From: Desarmillaria ectypa
Lineage: Eukaryota > Basidiomycota > Agaricomycetes > Agaricales > Physalacriaceae
Direction of reading: 5' to 3'
Length of the DNA stretch: 64,000 bases
NCBI GenBank assembly: GCA_030407005.1
Contig: JAUDYN010000001.1
Location: 2,666,001 to 2,730,000, forward strand
The notes under the pieces were generated by a model, which was given only the letters and a program-made list of their open reading frames with translations, was not told the DNA's origin and searched no databases. The position numbers were made by a program, and so were the translations under genes. How positions within the stretch are numbered: position 1 is the first letter of the stretch; each line of letters begins with the position of its first letter. Shown here one piece after another: positions 22,417 through 33,551 of the stretch.

Positions 22417-23220
22417 ATGTCTTGCGCTAAGATTCCATTCATGCTTCTAGCGATGCTGGGACTACAAATCTCAGTAACACCCCCGCACCCCCCTCCCAGT
22501 AGCAGCGAAAAGGCGCCGTCAACAGGCATGGAGATCATCGTCAAACAACGGCTTGGCCCCTTGCTAGTGAAGGTGAGTTCCGTTGCCTTCAACAACATCG
22601 TTACTAATGACGACAAAGATTATTTGTTGGCTAGGAGCAATCGCCGAGACAACAGTAATTGTGGCGCGCTCAGTCCCTGAGAATGACCTGTCTCGAAGCG
22701 TGCTTTCAGCCTTGGTGATCACCGGGAGCGCTGACCAGATACGCATAACGCCGCTCTTTTTACTGGGCATTCTCCTAACCACTCTTGGGGGGTACATTCG
22801 GTACCGCTGTTACCAGGAGTTGGGAAGGCTTTTTACATTTGAGATGAGCATCAGGGAAGGCCACGAATTGATTCGTACAGGTCCGTACACCGTAGTCCGA
22901 CACCCGGGATACTCTGGCGTAATATGTGCGATCCTGGGGATCGTACTATGGCACGCTACATCCGTGAGTTCTTCTTGTGCAGCTTGCTTCTAATAATGAC
23001 TAACCATATGTAGGGCTCCTGGGCACAATCATGTGGAGCTTTAGAAACGACGTCCTGTCGACTCTTGGCCCTCACGTTTTTAATCCTAGTCACTACCATA
23101 GTTATGGGACTCTTGAAGCGTATGCCAAAGGAGGACGAGGCGCTGAAGAAGGAATTCCCAGAAGAGTGGGCGAATTGGGCTGCCAAAGTTCCCTATAGAT
23201 TGCTACCTGGCGTTTACTAA
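22417..23220 (+). CDS. ICMT-like isoprenylcysteine methyltransferase family protein
   Basis: A membrane methyltransferase of the isoprenylcysteine carboxyl methyltransferase/PEMT-like family, which uses S-adenosylmethionine. True ICMT (Ste14) methylates the C-terminal prenylcysteine of CaaX proteins. The conserved C-terminal half is present: LIRTGPYTVVRHPGYSG (the RHP-x-Y-x-G signature, about 22885-22920) and EDEALKKEFPEEWANWAAKV with the EE...W-Y/P pattern. Several hydrophobic helices precede it. The start at 22417 opens with a hydrophobic segment. Two introns are clear, about 22573-22618 and 22964-23013. Divergent members of this family are common in basidiomycetes, so assignment to Ste14 itself is not made. 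Confidence 0.8.
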
Positions 23221-23274
23221 TTTATTGTCCGAAGTAAATACCAGCCTAGGAGTTTCACACTATTCGCACCTTTG

Positions 23275-23293
23275 TATTATATATATATATTAT
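23275..23293. repeat. short TA microsatellite
   Basis: A run of alternating T and A of about 19 bases between the ICMT-like gene and MGS1. It has no apparent function. Confidence 0.6.
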
Positions 23294-23431
23294 CGATTTT
23301 GGACGCCCTTTCCGGACCGTCTGGACTCTGGTTGTCGACGACAGTCACGAGGGACGTCGATCACCTGCCAGGGAGAACTTCGGCTGCCTGCCTGCCTGTT
23401 GAAGCTCTACCACGTACATAACCCGGTCGGA

Positions 23432-25572
23432 ATGAAAGAAGAGTCCGGTTAGTTGAATCCTTTTCTTCGTAATGCGAAGAATCTGAGTCTTGATTTGCCC
23501 TCCGGTTTTCCTTATAGTAACGTGGTACGCACTCGACGCGTGTTTTTTTGACCTATCTCACGCTGACGGACGTATTTCAAGTCCTATATGCTCTCGTCGC
23601 GTCTTGGAACGCGACATCAATACCCATATAGATGATGGATGTCCAGATCCACCGTCTTCCTCACAGGAGCGCCATTCTCAGGAATTGGCACCTATTTTTA
23701 TGATGAAGAAAAAAACAAAAATTGATAACGCCGTCTTTGGAACACCTCGCAGTAGTAAACGCTCTGCGGCTGAAGGCCAGTCATCACCAACTCTTGTGGC
23801 ATCCAAGCGCGCGAAAATCTCGTCCTCTCTTCAGAGTGTGGCTCCATTGGCCGAGAGAATGCGCCCTGCGAATCTCGAAGAGTTTATAGGACACTCTCAT
23901 TTAACCTCACCTGATTCATTATTCATGAGTGGCGTAGCCAATGGATCCCTTGGCAGCATGATATTTTGGGGCCCCCCGGGGTGCGTTTGTTTATCCGTTC
24001 AGACGTGTCGCTAGGCTTTCTCATAATTCTCACTCATAGCTGCGGTAAAACGACGTTGGCCAGACTTTTCGCAAGGCGGACGGGATCCGTTTTCAAAGAA
24101 CTAAGTGCCACCGTTGTGGGAATCAATGACGTCCGTGCCGTTTTTGAGGAAGCTAAGAATACACTGGCGTTGACCGGAAGGTTGTTTGAAGAGATTTTCC
24201 CTATCGGACCATGCTGATCTTTTTGCCAGGAGGACAGTCTTATTCTTGGATGAAGTTCATCGGTTCAACAAGGGACAACAAGTGAATTGAAGCATCTTTT
24301 TTTCAACAAGTATAGTTAACATTATCCGACGCACAGGACATCTTTTTGCCGTTCGTCGAGCAAGGACAGATCCAGGTTCGCTCTGAATTGCCCATAGTAT
24401 ATCTTACTAATTCAACTGAATTCAAAGCTTATTGGTGCCACGACTGAGAATCCATCATTCAAATTGACGGGGGCCCTCCTTTCTCGCTGCCGGTAGGTCA
24501 GGTTTCAGGCTGTTCCATCCATGGATACTAACTCGTATTTAGTGTGTTCGTGCTTGAACAATTGACAGATGACGATATTCAGAAAATCGTAGTCAATGCT
24601 ATTGAAAAGATATCACCCAGAGTTGACGGTGTGGCAGACGCCCAACAGATATCACCTTCCCAATATTCATCCCATTCGGATGCTCGGCAGGCTTTCCCTC
24701 AAATAACGGAGAAAGTCATAGCTTCTATGGTCTCTATGTCCACAGGGGATGCCAGAACGGCCTTGTCGCTCTTGGAACTTGTCATCAATACGCCATCCAA
24801 TAAAACTGAAGTAGACATTATAACATCCATGAAACGGTCTGTGTCTGCGTCGTACGATCGTACAGGCGACAGCCGATACGATATGATCTCTGCGCTTCAC
24901 AAGTGTGTGCGAGGAAGTCAAGGAAGCGCTGCCATGTACTGGTTGGCGAGAATGCTTACTGCAGGTGAGGACCCGCTATATATTGCCAGGCGGATGGTCG
25001 TTTGCGCCAGTGAGGATATCGGCCTCGCAGACAACCACGCTCTACCACTTGTAAGCACATTCAATTCGTACTCAGGCAACCCATTTATGCTCGTAACTTT
25101 TCCTTACAAGGCGATGGCCACTCTTCAGGCATGTCAGAATGTTGGAATGCCAGAATGCCGCATCAACTTGGCTCATCTTGTGGCGTACCTCTCCGAGGCC
25201 CCGAAGTCCACCCGAGCGTACGAGGCCTACAAACGCGCTGAGGCCGCAGCTCAGCTAGATATGACCATACCGGTCCCGATGCAAATTCGTAATGCCCCCA
25301 CAAAGCTTATGAAAGAGATAGGATATTCCAAAGATTATCACTACAATCCCGACTACGCGTACGTCTACAGCTGATACTTCTGTTCAAATTCTGAAGCATT
25401 TTGAAGTCATCCTGTGCACAACAACTACATGCCGATCCAATTTGAAGGCGAGGAATTTCTGAAGAAGGTCGATGATGAGTCAGGTAAGATATGGGATGAA
25501 GCAGCATTGCGGGAGTGGGAACTGCTAGAGAATCACGGTCGTGCTTGGGAGGGTAGATCGCGAGATAGATGA
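23432..25572 (+). CDS. MGS1: Mgs1/WRNIP1-type AAA+ ATPase
   Basis: A RarA/Mgs1/WRNIP1 clamp-loader-like ATPase that acts at stalled replication forks and binds ubiquitinated PCNA. The N-terminal UBZ finger reads VTCPICSRRV ... INTHIDDGC (C-x2-C, H-x3-C). It is complete only if exon 1 is 23432-23447 (16 bases), exon 2 is a 7-base microexon at 23518-23524 and exon 3 starts at 23576 or so. A Ser/Lys-rich linker with nuclear-signal-like KR patches follows. The AAA+ core has Walker A FWGPPG/CGKTTLA (split by an intron near 23980), Walker B TVLFLDEVHRFNK (24235), sensor 1 IGATTENPSFKL (24430) and the arginine-rich LLSRCR. The C-terminal Mgs1 oligomerisation domain is long and conserved (EDIGLADNHAL, SEAPKSTRAYEAYKRAE). 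The gene is intact and ends RSRDR at 25572. Confidence 0.93.
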
Positions 25573-25756
25573 GGATATTATTTCGTACGGTCATGACTCA
25601 TAATGTGTATAATATGGATTTCTTTCGGGGAGGAATTTGTTCAGACCTAAAACGATGGGATAATAATACAGGTTATTGCTCGGATACAACGACATGTGCG
25701 TAGTTACTTTGTTTGTTTTAGTCGCGCCATTATCCACAATGTATTTGCGACAACTT

Positions 25757-26674
25757 TCATTGAGGTTTCGAGGATTTGATGCTTTCTGCGACGACGCTGA
25801 AGAAAGATGAGACTTAACAGGTGTTTTTGGTGAAAAAGAGGATATTGACTCACCCTTCGCCACTCCAAAGCGCTAAAACACCGACTGATACTGCTGACAC
25901 GACTCGCCTATCCCATGTAGGTTTATCCCAATTAATGTATGAGAAGTATCCCACAGCACCCAAAATACCAGTGTTAACTGAAGCACATTAGAAGGGATTC
26001 GCTCGTAAATGTTGCTTACAAACCTATACCAAGAAGCCCTCCAAGCACACCGGGACGAAGGATTTGCTCACGAAGGTGCTGGTAGATGATGCTGCCTTCT
26101 TCTTTGGCGCAGCGGGCTTCTTCTTGTCCTCTTGGAGTTTTGCTATACTTCGCGACGGAGAATCCTTCTACAGATAGAAGAGCGATGGTAGCTGCAACAG
26201 CTACAGATATGGCTTTTGCGTCTCGACGAAGATGTGGTTGGGTGTAAAATGTGCGAGCTGCGCCAGCAAGTATACCGACATTAACTGTGTGGAATCGTTA
26301 GCCAGTAGTGAAGGCTTCACAGCTTACATACCTATGCCAATGATACCACCAGCAACACCTGGACGGAGGAGATGGTCCTTCGCAACGTCCCAAAGGTAAC
26401 ATCCTTCTTCCTCAACTTCACGAAGTCGCCTGTTGGAACGCTTCTTGTTGAGCGACGAATCCGGGTCTCTGGAAGGTGCATTGGCGGAAGTGGCCGTGAC
26501 GGGATTGGATTTGAAGTCAAAAGGTACGAGATTTACTTTCGTAGTGTCGTTCACTACAGGATTGGCTGAAGGCGGGGTGGTATTGAGCAAACCGGTGTCC
26601 GGTAAGGGGTCTGGGTGATAATCGTCTACAGCACGTTTGGCAGCGGAGGCATACGAGGAATTGTTGGAGGACAT
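25757..26674 (-). CDS. OM14-like mitochondrial outer membrane protein with duplicated domain
   Basis: Similar in pattern to the OM14 C-terminal domain family of fungal mitochondrial outer membrane proteins; yeast OM14 is a receptor for ribosome-nascent chains. The start at 26674 gives a Ser/Pro/Asp-rich soluble N-terminus of about 95 residues. Two consecutive copies of one unit follow: copy 1 (DHLLRPGVAGGIIGIG ... VEGFSVAKYSKTPRG) and copy 2 (EQILRPGVLGGLLGIG ... GEGVVAESIKSSKPQ), each with two hydrophobic helices. Between copies is a charged hinge (GQEEARCAKEEGSII). Removing a final intron (GTGAGT ... CTTCAG, about 25794-25855) is needed to complete copy 2. Otherwise the frame stops at 25850-25852. 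Introns also fall near 26270-26330 and 25970-26030. Confidence 0.7.
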
Positions 26675-26888
26675 AGTGGTGATTCTGAACAAGTTTTGTG
26701 TTGGTCTATAAGGGAACGGCGAATAGCGATGACGTCATGTCACCAATGACGTCGGTCATCGTCATCGGTCGCGGATCCAGGCCAAAAGATTTAATTAAAT
26801 AATACTTGACTGGAATATGAAATATTAGTTACAAAAATATTTACAGGTGGTAACAGTTGGTAACAAACCCTACTTCCTCTTCGCACTA

Positions 26889-28016
26889 TCACGAATCCGA
26901 GCCGCCATCCTCGCAAACCCATACGATGATTTGCTTGATGGCGTCCGTCACCTCATCCGGGCTGCAGGGCTGATTTACAGGCGGACAGTGCATGAACAGC
27001 ACTCGGGTACGATTGGACTTGTCGTAAGGCTTTCTGTTGCGTTGTGCCTCCGCTAGTGAACCGTAATAGATGAAATCACAGAGGTAGTGTCCTGCGTCCA
27101 TCGAAGAATATACATGCTATAGCCAGCCACATCATCAAGGAGGGTCAGCTGTGAGTGGTAGGTTCGCATACCTCAATTCCTGCTACCTTCATGTCTTGCA
27201 CCAGGCGCGTAACGTCTATATCAGTCAGAAGCTCTACAGATCGTGGTAGGCTCAGTATCTAAAACAACCGATAGCTGTCATCTTACCCTCTGTAAAGCGC
27301 TCATAACCGTGTCCATAGCCTCGATGGACACGTGAGGTGAAACTGTCAAGCGGAGCAGTTTCCGGTGATATATCACTTGAAGATAGTCGAGGTTGTCCTT
27401 CAGGAATTGCTATAACGCTCGCAGCTGCGCCATTTACTTCCTCTGACTTCTTGGTGTTGGATGTCGGAGCATAGTTCCCTGACGCGTCCTTCATGTGGTA
27501 GCCAGTCTTGTGTGCCAGCTTCTCCATCCGTAATGGTCCACGTCCGGCGACTCCAATGTGAAAGATAAAGTCATATCCTCGTTCTGGCGGAGGGGGAAAC
27601 AAAGGGTTGCCCTGGACTTGCTCGGGGAGAACAGGTGGTCGTGCATGCAGTCCCGGCACAATCTTCATGATCGTCTCGTATTCAACTGGTATCTCCAATG
27701 TCGAAATCCGGATTTCAGTAGGCGGCGAACGTTTGGGCTCTTCGTTCAAGATTGCTGGGCAATCTGCGGCTGGACTGGCAGTAGGATCAGCGACGATCGA
27801 GTCAGGATGGGGGTCAAGGGTGATAAGCGTATTTTGCAGAGGTCGGACGGCAAGCCAAGATGGATTTTCTTTATATTGTCCAAATGGCTGAGTAAAGAGT
27901 AAGTCGGCCTCGACTAGCATCAATAAATGAACATGTCAACATACGCCAAATCCTGTGAGGAGGACATTGTATATTCCACCATTCTTCGCAGGACGGGTAT
28001 CGGTGTGTGAGGGCAT
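26889..28016 (-). CDS. pyroglutamyl-peptidase I family (peptidase C15)
   Basis: A cysteine peptidase that removes N-terminal pyroglutamate from peptides. The start at 28016 leads quickly to VLLTGFG, an intron (about 27901-27953) and PFGQYKENPSW, the conserved substrate-pocket loop. The catalytic Cys is in DAGHYLCDFIYYGSL (about 27080) and the His in VLFMHCPP (about 26985). The Glu is probably the one in RMEKLAHKTGYH. Relative to bacterial enzymes this protein carries a Pro/Ser-rich insertion of about 60 residues after the first strand and another of about 60 before the catalytic Cys, as other basidiomycete members seem to. The gene is divergent from eIF3c, with 205 bases between start codons. 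Confidence 0.87.
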
Positions 28017-28221
28017 ATTCAGCTTAAATTCGAGCTTGGAGGTAAAAGGCAGAGACAGGCCTGACTCTGTCTGCTGTTATCGTGGCATTGACAAGTAGAG
28101 AGGTCCACCAACTCTGTGCCGTCACGCCGGCCTTTCTTTGCCTCTGTTGTTCTAAGTCATCACAAACTCTAATTTTCGCTAGTCAGTTTTTTCCTTTCGG
28201 CACCGTACGCACCATACCACA

Positions 28222-31134
28222 ATGTCCCGTTTCTTCAGACAAGCTGGCGACTCCGACTCCGACTCCGAGGAATCCGATGATGAGTCCATGTCCAGCGGCG
28301 ACGACGCGCCTACCCAAAGACCAGCAGTTTCTGCCGCAAAGCCAGCCATGTCCCGTTTCTTGCGTACCGCTGGATCAGATTCGAGCTCTAGTGATTCAGA
28401 CGAGTCTGAAGACTCGGATAATGACAGCGACGATGATGCACGACCCGCAAAGAGAACTGGACTGCCTCTTCGAAGCGACTCGGAAGATGAGAATTCGGAA
28501 GAGGATACAAAAGCGGGTGTAAGGATCATGAGCGCCCAGGAAAGGCGTCTCGCAGAGATGGAGTCTACGGGCAAAGCTATCGATAACGCCTTGAAAATCA
28601 ATGACTGGGTTGCAATTTCCAATGGTGCGTACTAATATCTCTACATTGGCGTCTGTATTAATGTCCCTTGCCAGAGTTCGACAAGCTTGTGCGTATGATT
28701 CAACGCCAACATAACGTCTCAGAGCCGGTGCCCCCCTTCTACATTAAAGCTCTCATCAGCTTGGAATCCTCTCTCAATGCCGCTATCGCCAAAGAGAAGG
28801 AGTCAAAGAAAAAGATGAATGCTACAAATGCCAAGGCTCTTACTGCCATGAAGCAAAAGGTTAAAAAGGGCATGAAAGAGTACGAGCAGGACATCTCTAA
28901 ATATAATGCTGTAAGTGATCTGTTTCGTGTCTGTTTCGTGCTGCTGACATTTGAGAAGGACCCGGAAACATTTGAACAGGACTACGCAGCTTTGACGACT
29001 CGTGAAGCACCTCCAGCTTCAGGGACTGCGCGAGCAGCAACCAGGAATGGTGATACCGATGGAGAGGTCGATGACTTTACGACCGTTGGGAGGGGTGGGA
29101 AAACCATGCAATTCACATCAGAAACCATCTTCAAGAACCTTCAAGCCGTACAGGAAGCGCGCGGTAAAAAGGTAATATCTTCCTTTACGTGCATATGGAT
29201 ATAGTCTGACTTGTATACCAGAATACGGACCGAGCTGAGCAAATCCGAATTCTTGAAAGGTTACTCGAAGTGGCTGCTACAACCTACCAGCGGCTTCGTG
29301 TTCTTCTTGCCCTCATCTCATCGCGCTTCGATTACAACTCTTCGGTAGCTACACATATGCCTATCGAGCTATGGCTGTCTGCCCAGCGAGAAGTCGACCA
29401 ACTACTTTCCATTGTTGCTTCAAATTCTGCATATTCGGTTCAGGAGATTACCGAAGATTACGATGAAATGGTGGAGCGGATTCCTTCAACCGAAAAGGAC
29501 GGCGTTGTACGGATACGTGGCAGTATCATCAGTTTTGTTGACCGACTCGACGACGAGTTCACTAAGAGTCTACAAAACATCGACCCGCACGGTCCGGAAT
29601 ATGTTGACCGACTGAAAGACGAGAAGGTCTTGTACTACTCAATCTGCCGAGCGGAAGCGTTCTATGAAAAGACAAATCAAGAGGAACCGCTTGGACGGGT
29701 CATTATGAGAAGGCTCGAGCATATCTACTCCAAGGTCCGTGGTCTACATGCCTTAATATAATTCCCTGTCTAAGTAATAAAAATCTTAGCCTGACCCTGT
29801 TGTCCAAGCGCTTGAAGCAAGTATCGACACCTCTGACATAAAACCAAAAATGAACTTGTCGCAAGGCACCTCTCTTCTGATCCATCAACTATGCGTCTAT
29901 CTGTATGGTGCCGGCAACTCACTTCTTCGGACCCGTGCTATGCTAAGTCACATTTACCACCATGCCTTGCATAACGATTTCCACACCGCTCGGGACATGC
30001 TACTTATGTCGCATCTTCAAGAATCTATCCACTCTGCTGACGTTGCCACACAGATTTTGTATAACCGTACTGTAGTGCAGCTTGGTCTGTGCGCGTTCAG
30101 ATGCGGGCTTATTAAAGAGGCTCAATCGACATTGCAAGACATATTCACGACACAGAGGGTCAAGGAGCTTCTTGCACAGGGCGTTCACCAACAGCGCTTC
30201 CAGGTCCTCACGCCGGAGCAAGAGAAGGCAGAGAAGCAAAGACAGCTCCCTTTCCACATGCACATCAACACAGAATTGCTAGAAGCTGCCTTCCTCGTGT
30301 CCAGCATGCTGGTGGAAATACCTTTGCTTGCTAGTATCGACTCTGAGGAGCTCAAGCGGAAAGCCATCTCTAAGCCTTTCCGACGCCTACTTGATTTCGC
30401 GGACAGGCAGGTTTTCACCGGACCTCCTGAGAGCACCAGGGATCATATTATGCAAGCCAGCAAGGCTCTCCAGGATGGCGAATGGGAGCGGTGCAGAGAT
30501 CTGATCCAGAGCATCAAGATTTGGAGTTTGATGCCCGAATCTGCATCTGTGAAGGAAATGTTGGCAAAGTAGGTTATTTCTCGGCACAGTGCTACACGCG
30601 CTCATCATATTACAGGCGAATACAGGAGCAAGGCTTGCGCACCTTCTTGTTCACGTATTCGGCTCACTACACCACTCTTTCTCTTTCCCTGCTTGCTAGA
30701 ACGTTCTCTTTGCCTCTTCGTACCGTCACGTCTATCGTCTCGAAGATGATATGGACGGAGGAGCTTTCCGCCTCCTTGGATCAGTCAGGTGGTGTTGTCG
30801 TTCTACATCGGGTGGAGATGTCTCGCGCCCAGCAATTGGCACTGGTCATCACTGATAAAGTCAATGCTATGGTGGAGCAAAATGAAAAGACTCTTGACAT
30901 CAAGATGGGTGGTGGAGGAGGATGGGGCGATCGTGTCGATGGTGCTAAAGGCGAAAAGCGTGGAGAGCAAACTCAGGAACGACGCGGCCGCGGTGAGCGA
31001 ACACGAGGTGGTGCTCGGGGTCAGTATTATTCAAAAGCACTCAATTCAATCTCTCTGACGAGTACACAGGTACTACGCGTGGCCGTGGGGGTCGATTTGC
31101 ACAGGGCCTTGGAAACCGAATGCAGACCGGTTAG
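28222..31134 (+). CDS. NIP1: translation initiation factor eIF3 subunit C
   Basis: eIF3c is a core scaffold of the eIF3 complex; it binds eIF1 and eIF5 and the 40S subunit. It begins [14 protein letters not shown] with an acidic Ser/Asp-rich N-terminus. A near repeat of the opening motif, [12 protein letters not shown], occurs about 50 residues later. The eIF3c N-terminal domain follows ([33 protein letters not shown] ... [14 protein letters not shown]). The C-terminal PCI domain has [20 protein letters not shown] and VMEMSR-like [19 protein letters not shown]. The C-terminus is rich in Gly/Arg ([23 protein letters not shown]), with a possible intron before [12 protein letters not shown] place the stop at the TAG at 31132-31134 (GNRMQTG). 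About six introns are present. The gene is intact. Confidence 0.95.
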
Positions 31135-31298
31135 TTTGAGATATGTATACTGCCACTCCATTCATTCTTGCTCTTCATCCGAGATCTTTGATTCGAAGCA
31201 GTGCTCGGTTCACATTCAGATTGGACAAAAAGAGAGAGAACACAGAAAACAAACGCGACAACAGATAATAATAATAAGTGCAACTACATAACCGTCCT

Positions 31299-33324
31299 TT
31301 ATGCTGATTCCCTAAGGTATTCCACAAAGTCCACTAAAAACTTAACCTGCTCGTAGGTTTCCACCGCTTTGATGCTCCTCCGTCTTCGAACGAGACATAT
31401 CGCTGTCTCGACCATCTCGAGCGTATCGCGCCTGACCGGAAATGTGTAAGCTCTGTTTGATCCACGATAAGAATCGTTGGAAAGCCAAGAGGGCGTCATG
31501 GAATGGAATGAAGGCTGAATCGTATCCGTGAACCAGCCACATAAGCCTAATCTGATCATCCAACAGCATGCTACGACACCTGCACGACCAACGCCACCTC
31601 GACAATGTACAAGTACAGGAATACCACGGAGTGTATATGTATGGATCAGGACGGTAAGGTGCTCGTTCAACGAAGAAGCGGATAGTGAAGGGGCTAAACC
31701 CTCCGGTGTAGGTAACCTTCCGATAACCTTTGTGAATAGTGATTCGTGAGGGCGATTTACAAAACCTACCTTAGAACATCAATGCCAAGTTGGCGTGTCA
31801 GACGTTCATATTCAGGCCAACGGGCGCCTAGAAACTCCAATTCGCTATCGTCCAGACAACTGCAAGATTAAACGAGGTTAGTGAAAGTCCGTAGTCACGT
31901 CACTGAAAACTTACCAGACGATGCAGCCTACGCCCAGCTCCTTCATCCTCATCAGATCCATCTCTAAATTGCGGCATACACCAGAACGGCCGCGAACAGG
32001 TCCCTGCAGCCGAACTGTGCATGGAATCAATGTTTATTTCACTATGACAGCGATCTAGCGCACCTTTTTTTCCAGGGCAAGATGACAATAACAGATTACC
32101 GAGAGTGAAGGAAGACAGAACGGGAGGTGATACAGAGGCACCGTTTACAAGGAGATTAGGAGTTGAGTGGGATGTCTTCCCCCCTAGCTCCGAATCAGAA
32201 GGCGTGCGACGCAGATTTTGAAGGGATCTTTTAGGTGACAATGATAAGGAAGAATTAGAGAAGGTTAATGATAACGATAACGACACTGAAGAATGATTCG
32301 AGTTTAAAGTGGCGGATGTCGACTGGGACGTGGCTGAAACCCTGTCTGACTGCAGACTCATATCAGAGGTGGGAGGAGCTGTCGGCATGGATGCACAAGT
32401 AAAATCGGAATTTATCGCGGCGTGCAGAGCCTGAGAAATATGGGAGCGGGTTCGGATATGAGACGTTAGTTGTTCAGGGATTTTCGAGTGCATGTGGGCA
32501 GGGAGGTCGGGGGGGATAGATGGTTCGCTCACAGATTGAAAGCGAGAGAATACAAGACGGTCAAGCGAGAAAGATGAAGGGATTTCGCAGATGGTGGACC
32601 TCATTCTGCACGATCTCGAGCACTCTGGAATAGTATGGCAGATACAGGTAGGAGGACATGATCTGAGTAAGAGGTGAGAAGATATGAGAGCTAAGAATTC
32701 TTGGGGTATTATTGAAGATATGCTAATAAAAATGTGAATGATCGGCCGAAGTAGATATTCATCGGGAACTTACTTGATTGGATGCGTCATGGAGGTCTTG
32801 ATTAGATGCTGCTGAATAGGAATTTCAGAAGGAGCAACTGGTCCACTGCAGCTAACATTCAACGGTTCTTCTATGGCGGCCGATAGTTCCTGCACCAATT
32901 GCATCCCTGATAGCGAGACATTCACGGATGGCTTGGGGATATCTCTGGTGCCCCGAAATTCACCGTACCACCATGCATTGTTTTGGTTGCATTCCTTTTG
33001 ATGAAGGCGTAATTCGTGGTACACGTCTGGGGTATGTATGCACAATGGGATATATCGAGTCGAGCAGCCCCTGGGCCCAAACTTGATGCGGCTGTAATCA
33101 CTTGTGTGATGCTGTGATGCTAGTTGAGCTAGCTAGCAGAGGTTAGAAGTAAATTTCTGTCAATGCCAGCGGTAACTTGGGAAGCTGATACGACTGACCG
33201 CCTGAATGGTATCCTCCACAAACCGAGGAACAGTAGGAGCCTCAGTAGGTATACAGTGAAGCCTCTCTATGCCTTCAGCAAGCTGATGAGGATGAGGAAA
33301 GGCAGCGGATTCGACGAGAGTCAT
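31299..33324 (-). CDS. dual-specificity protein phosphatase (CDKN3/KAP-like)
   Basis: The catalytic domain lies at the C-terminus: LGVGCIVCCLDDSELEFL, then the P-loop HCRGGVGRAG (CX5R; about 31590), which is the PTP/DSP signature, followed by WMIRLGLCG. An Asp-type general acid is not obvious and the segment LPTPEGLAPS occupies that place. The spacing resembles CDKN3/KAP-like phosphatases, but I am not certain of the subfamily. A long Ser-rich, probably disordered region with many NxS/T and SP sites lies upstream, and before it a segment with IKFGPRGCSTRYIPLCIHTP and WWYGEFRGTRDIP. I use the in-frame ATG at 33324; frames upstream lack an ATG unless another exon exists. It is tail-to-tail with eIF3c. 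Confidence 0.7.
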
Positions 33325-33551
33325 TGGTGGAAGGAGCAAAGAGTCCTGGACGAGGGTCCGCTGTTGATACTCATTCAAACTCTCCTTACGTAACAAGTCT
33401 AGGTCGTAGATAATTTCACAAAATCATGCAGTACGAAACTCATTTGCAGTATCAGAACTCCTCTTTCTTTGCTTCTCCTTTACATGATCATGTACACTTC
33501 TCATACAGTCACAGCTATTCATTTGCAATACAGTGCCATTGAAACCTGACT

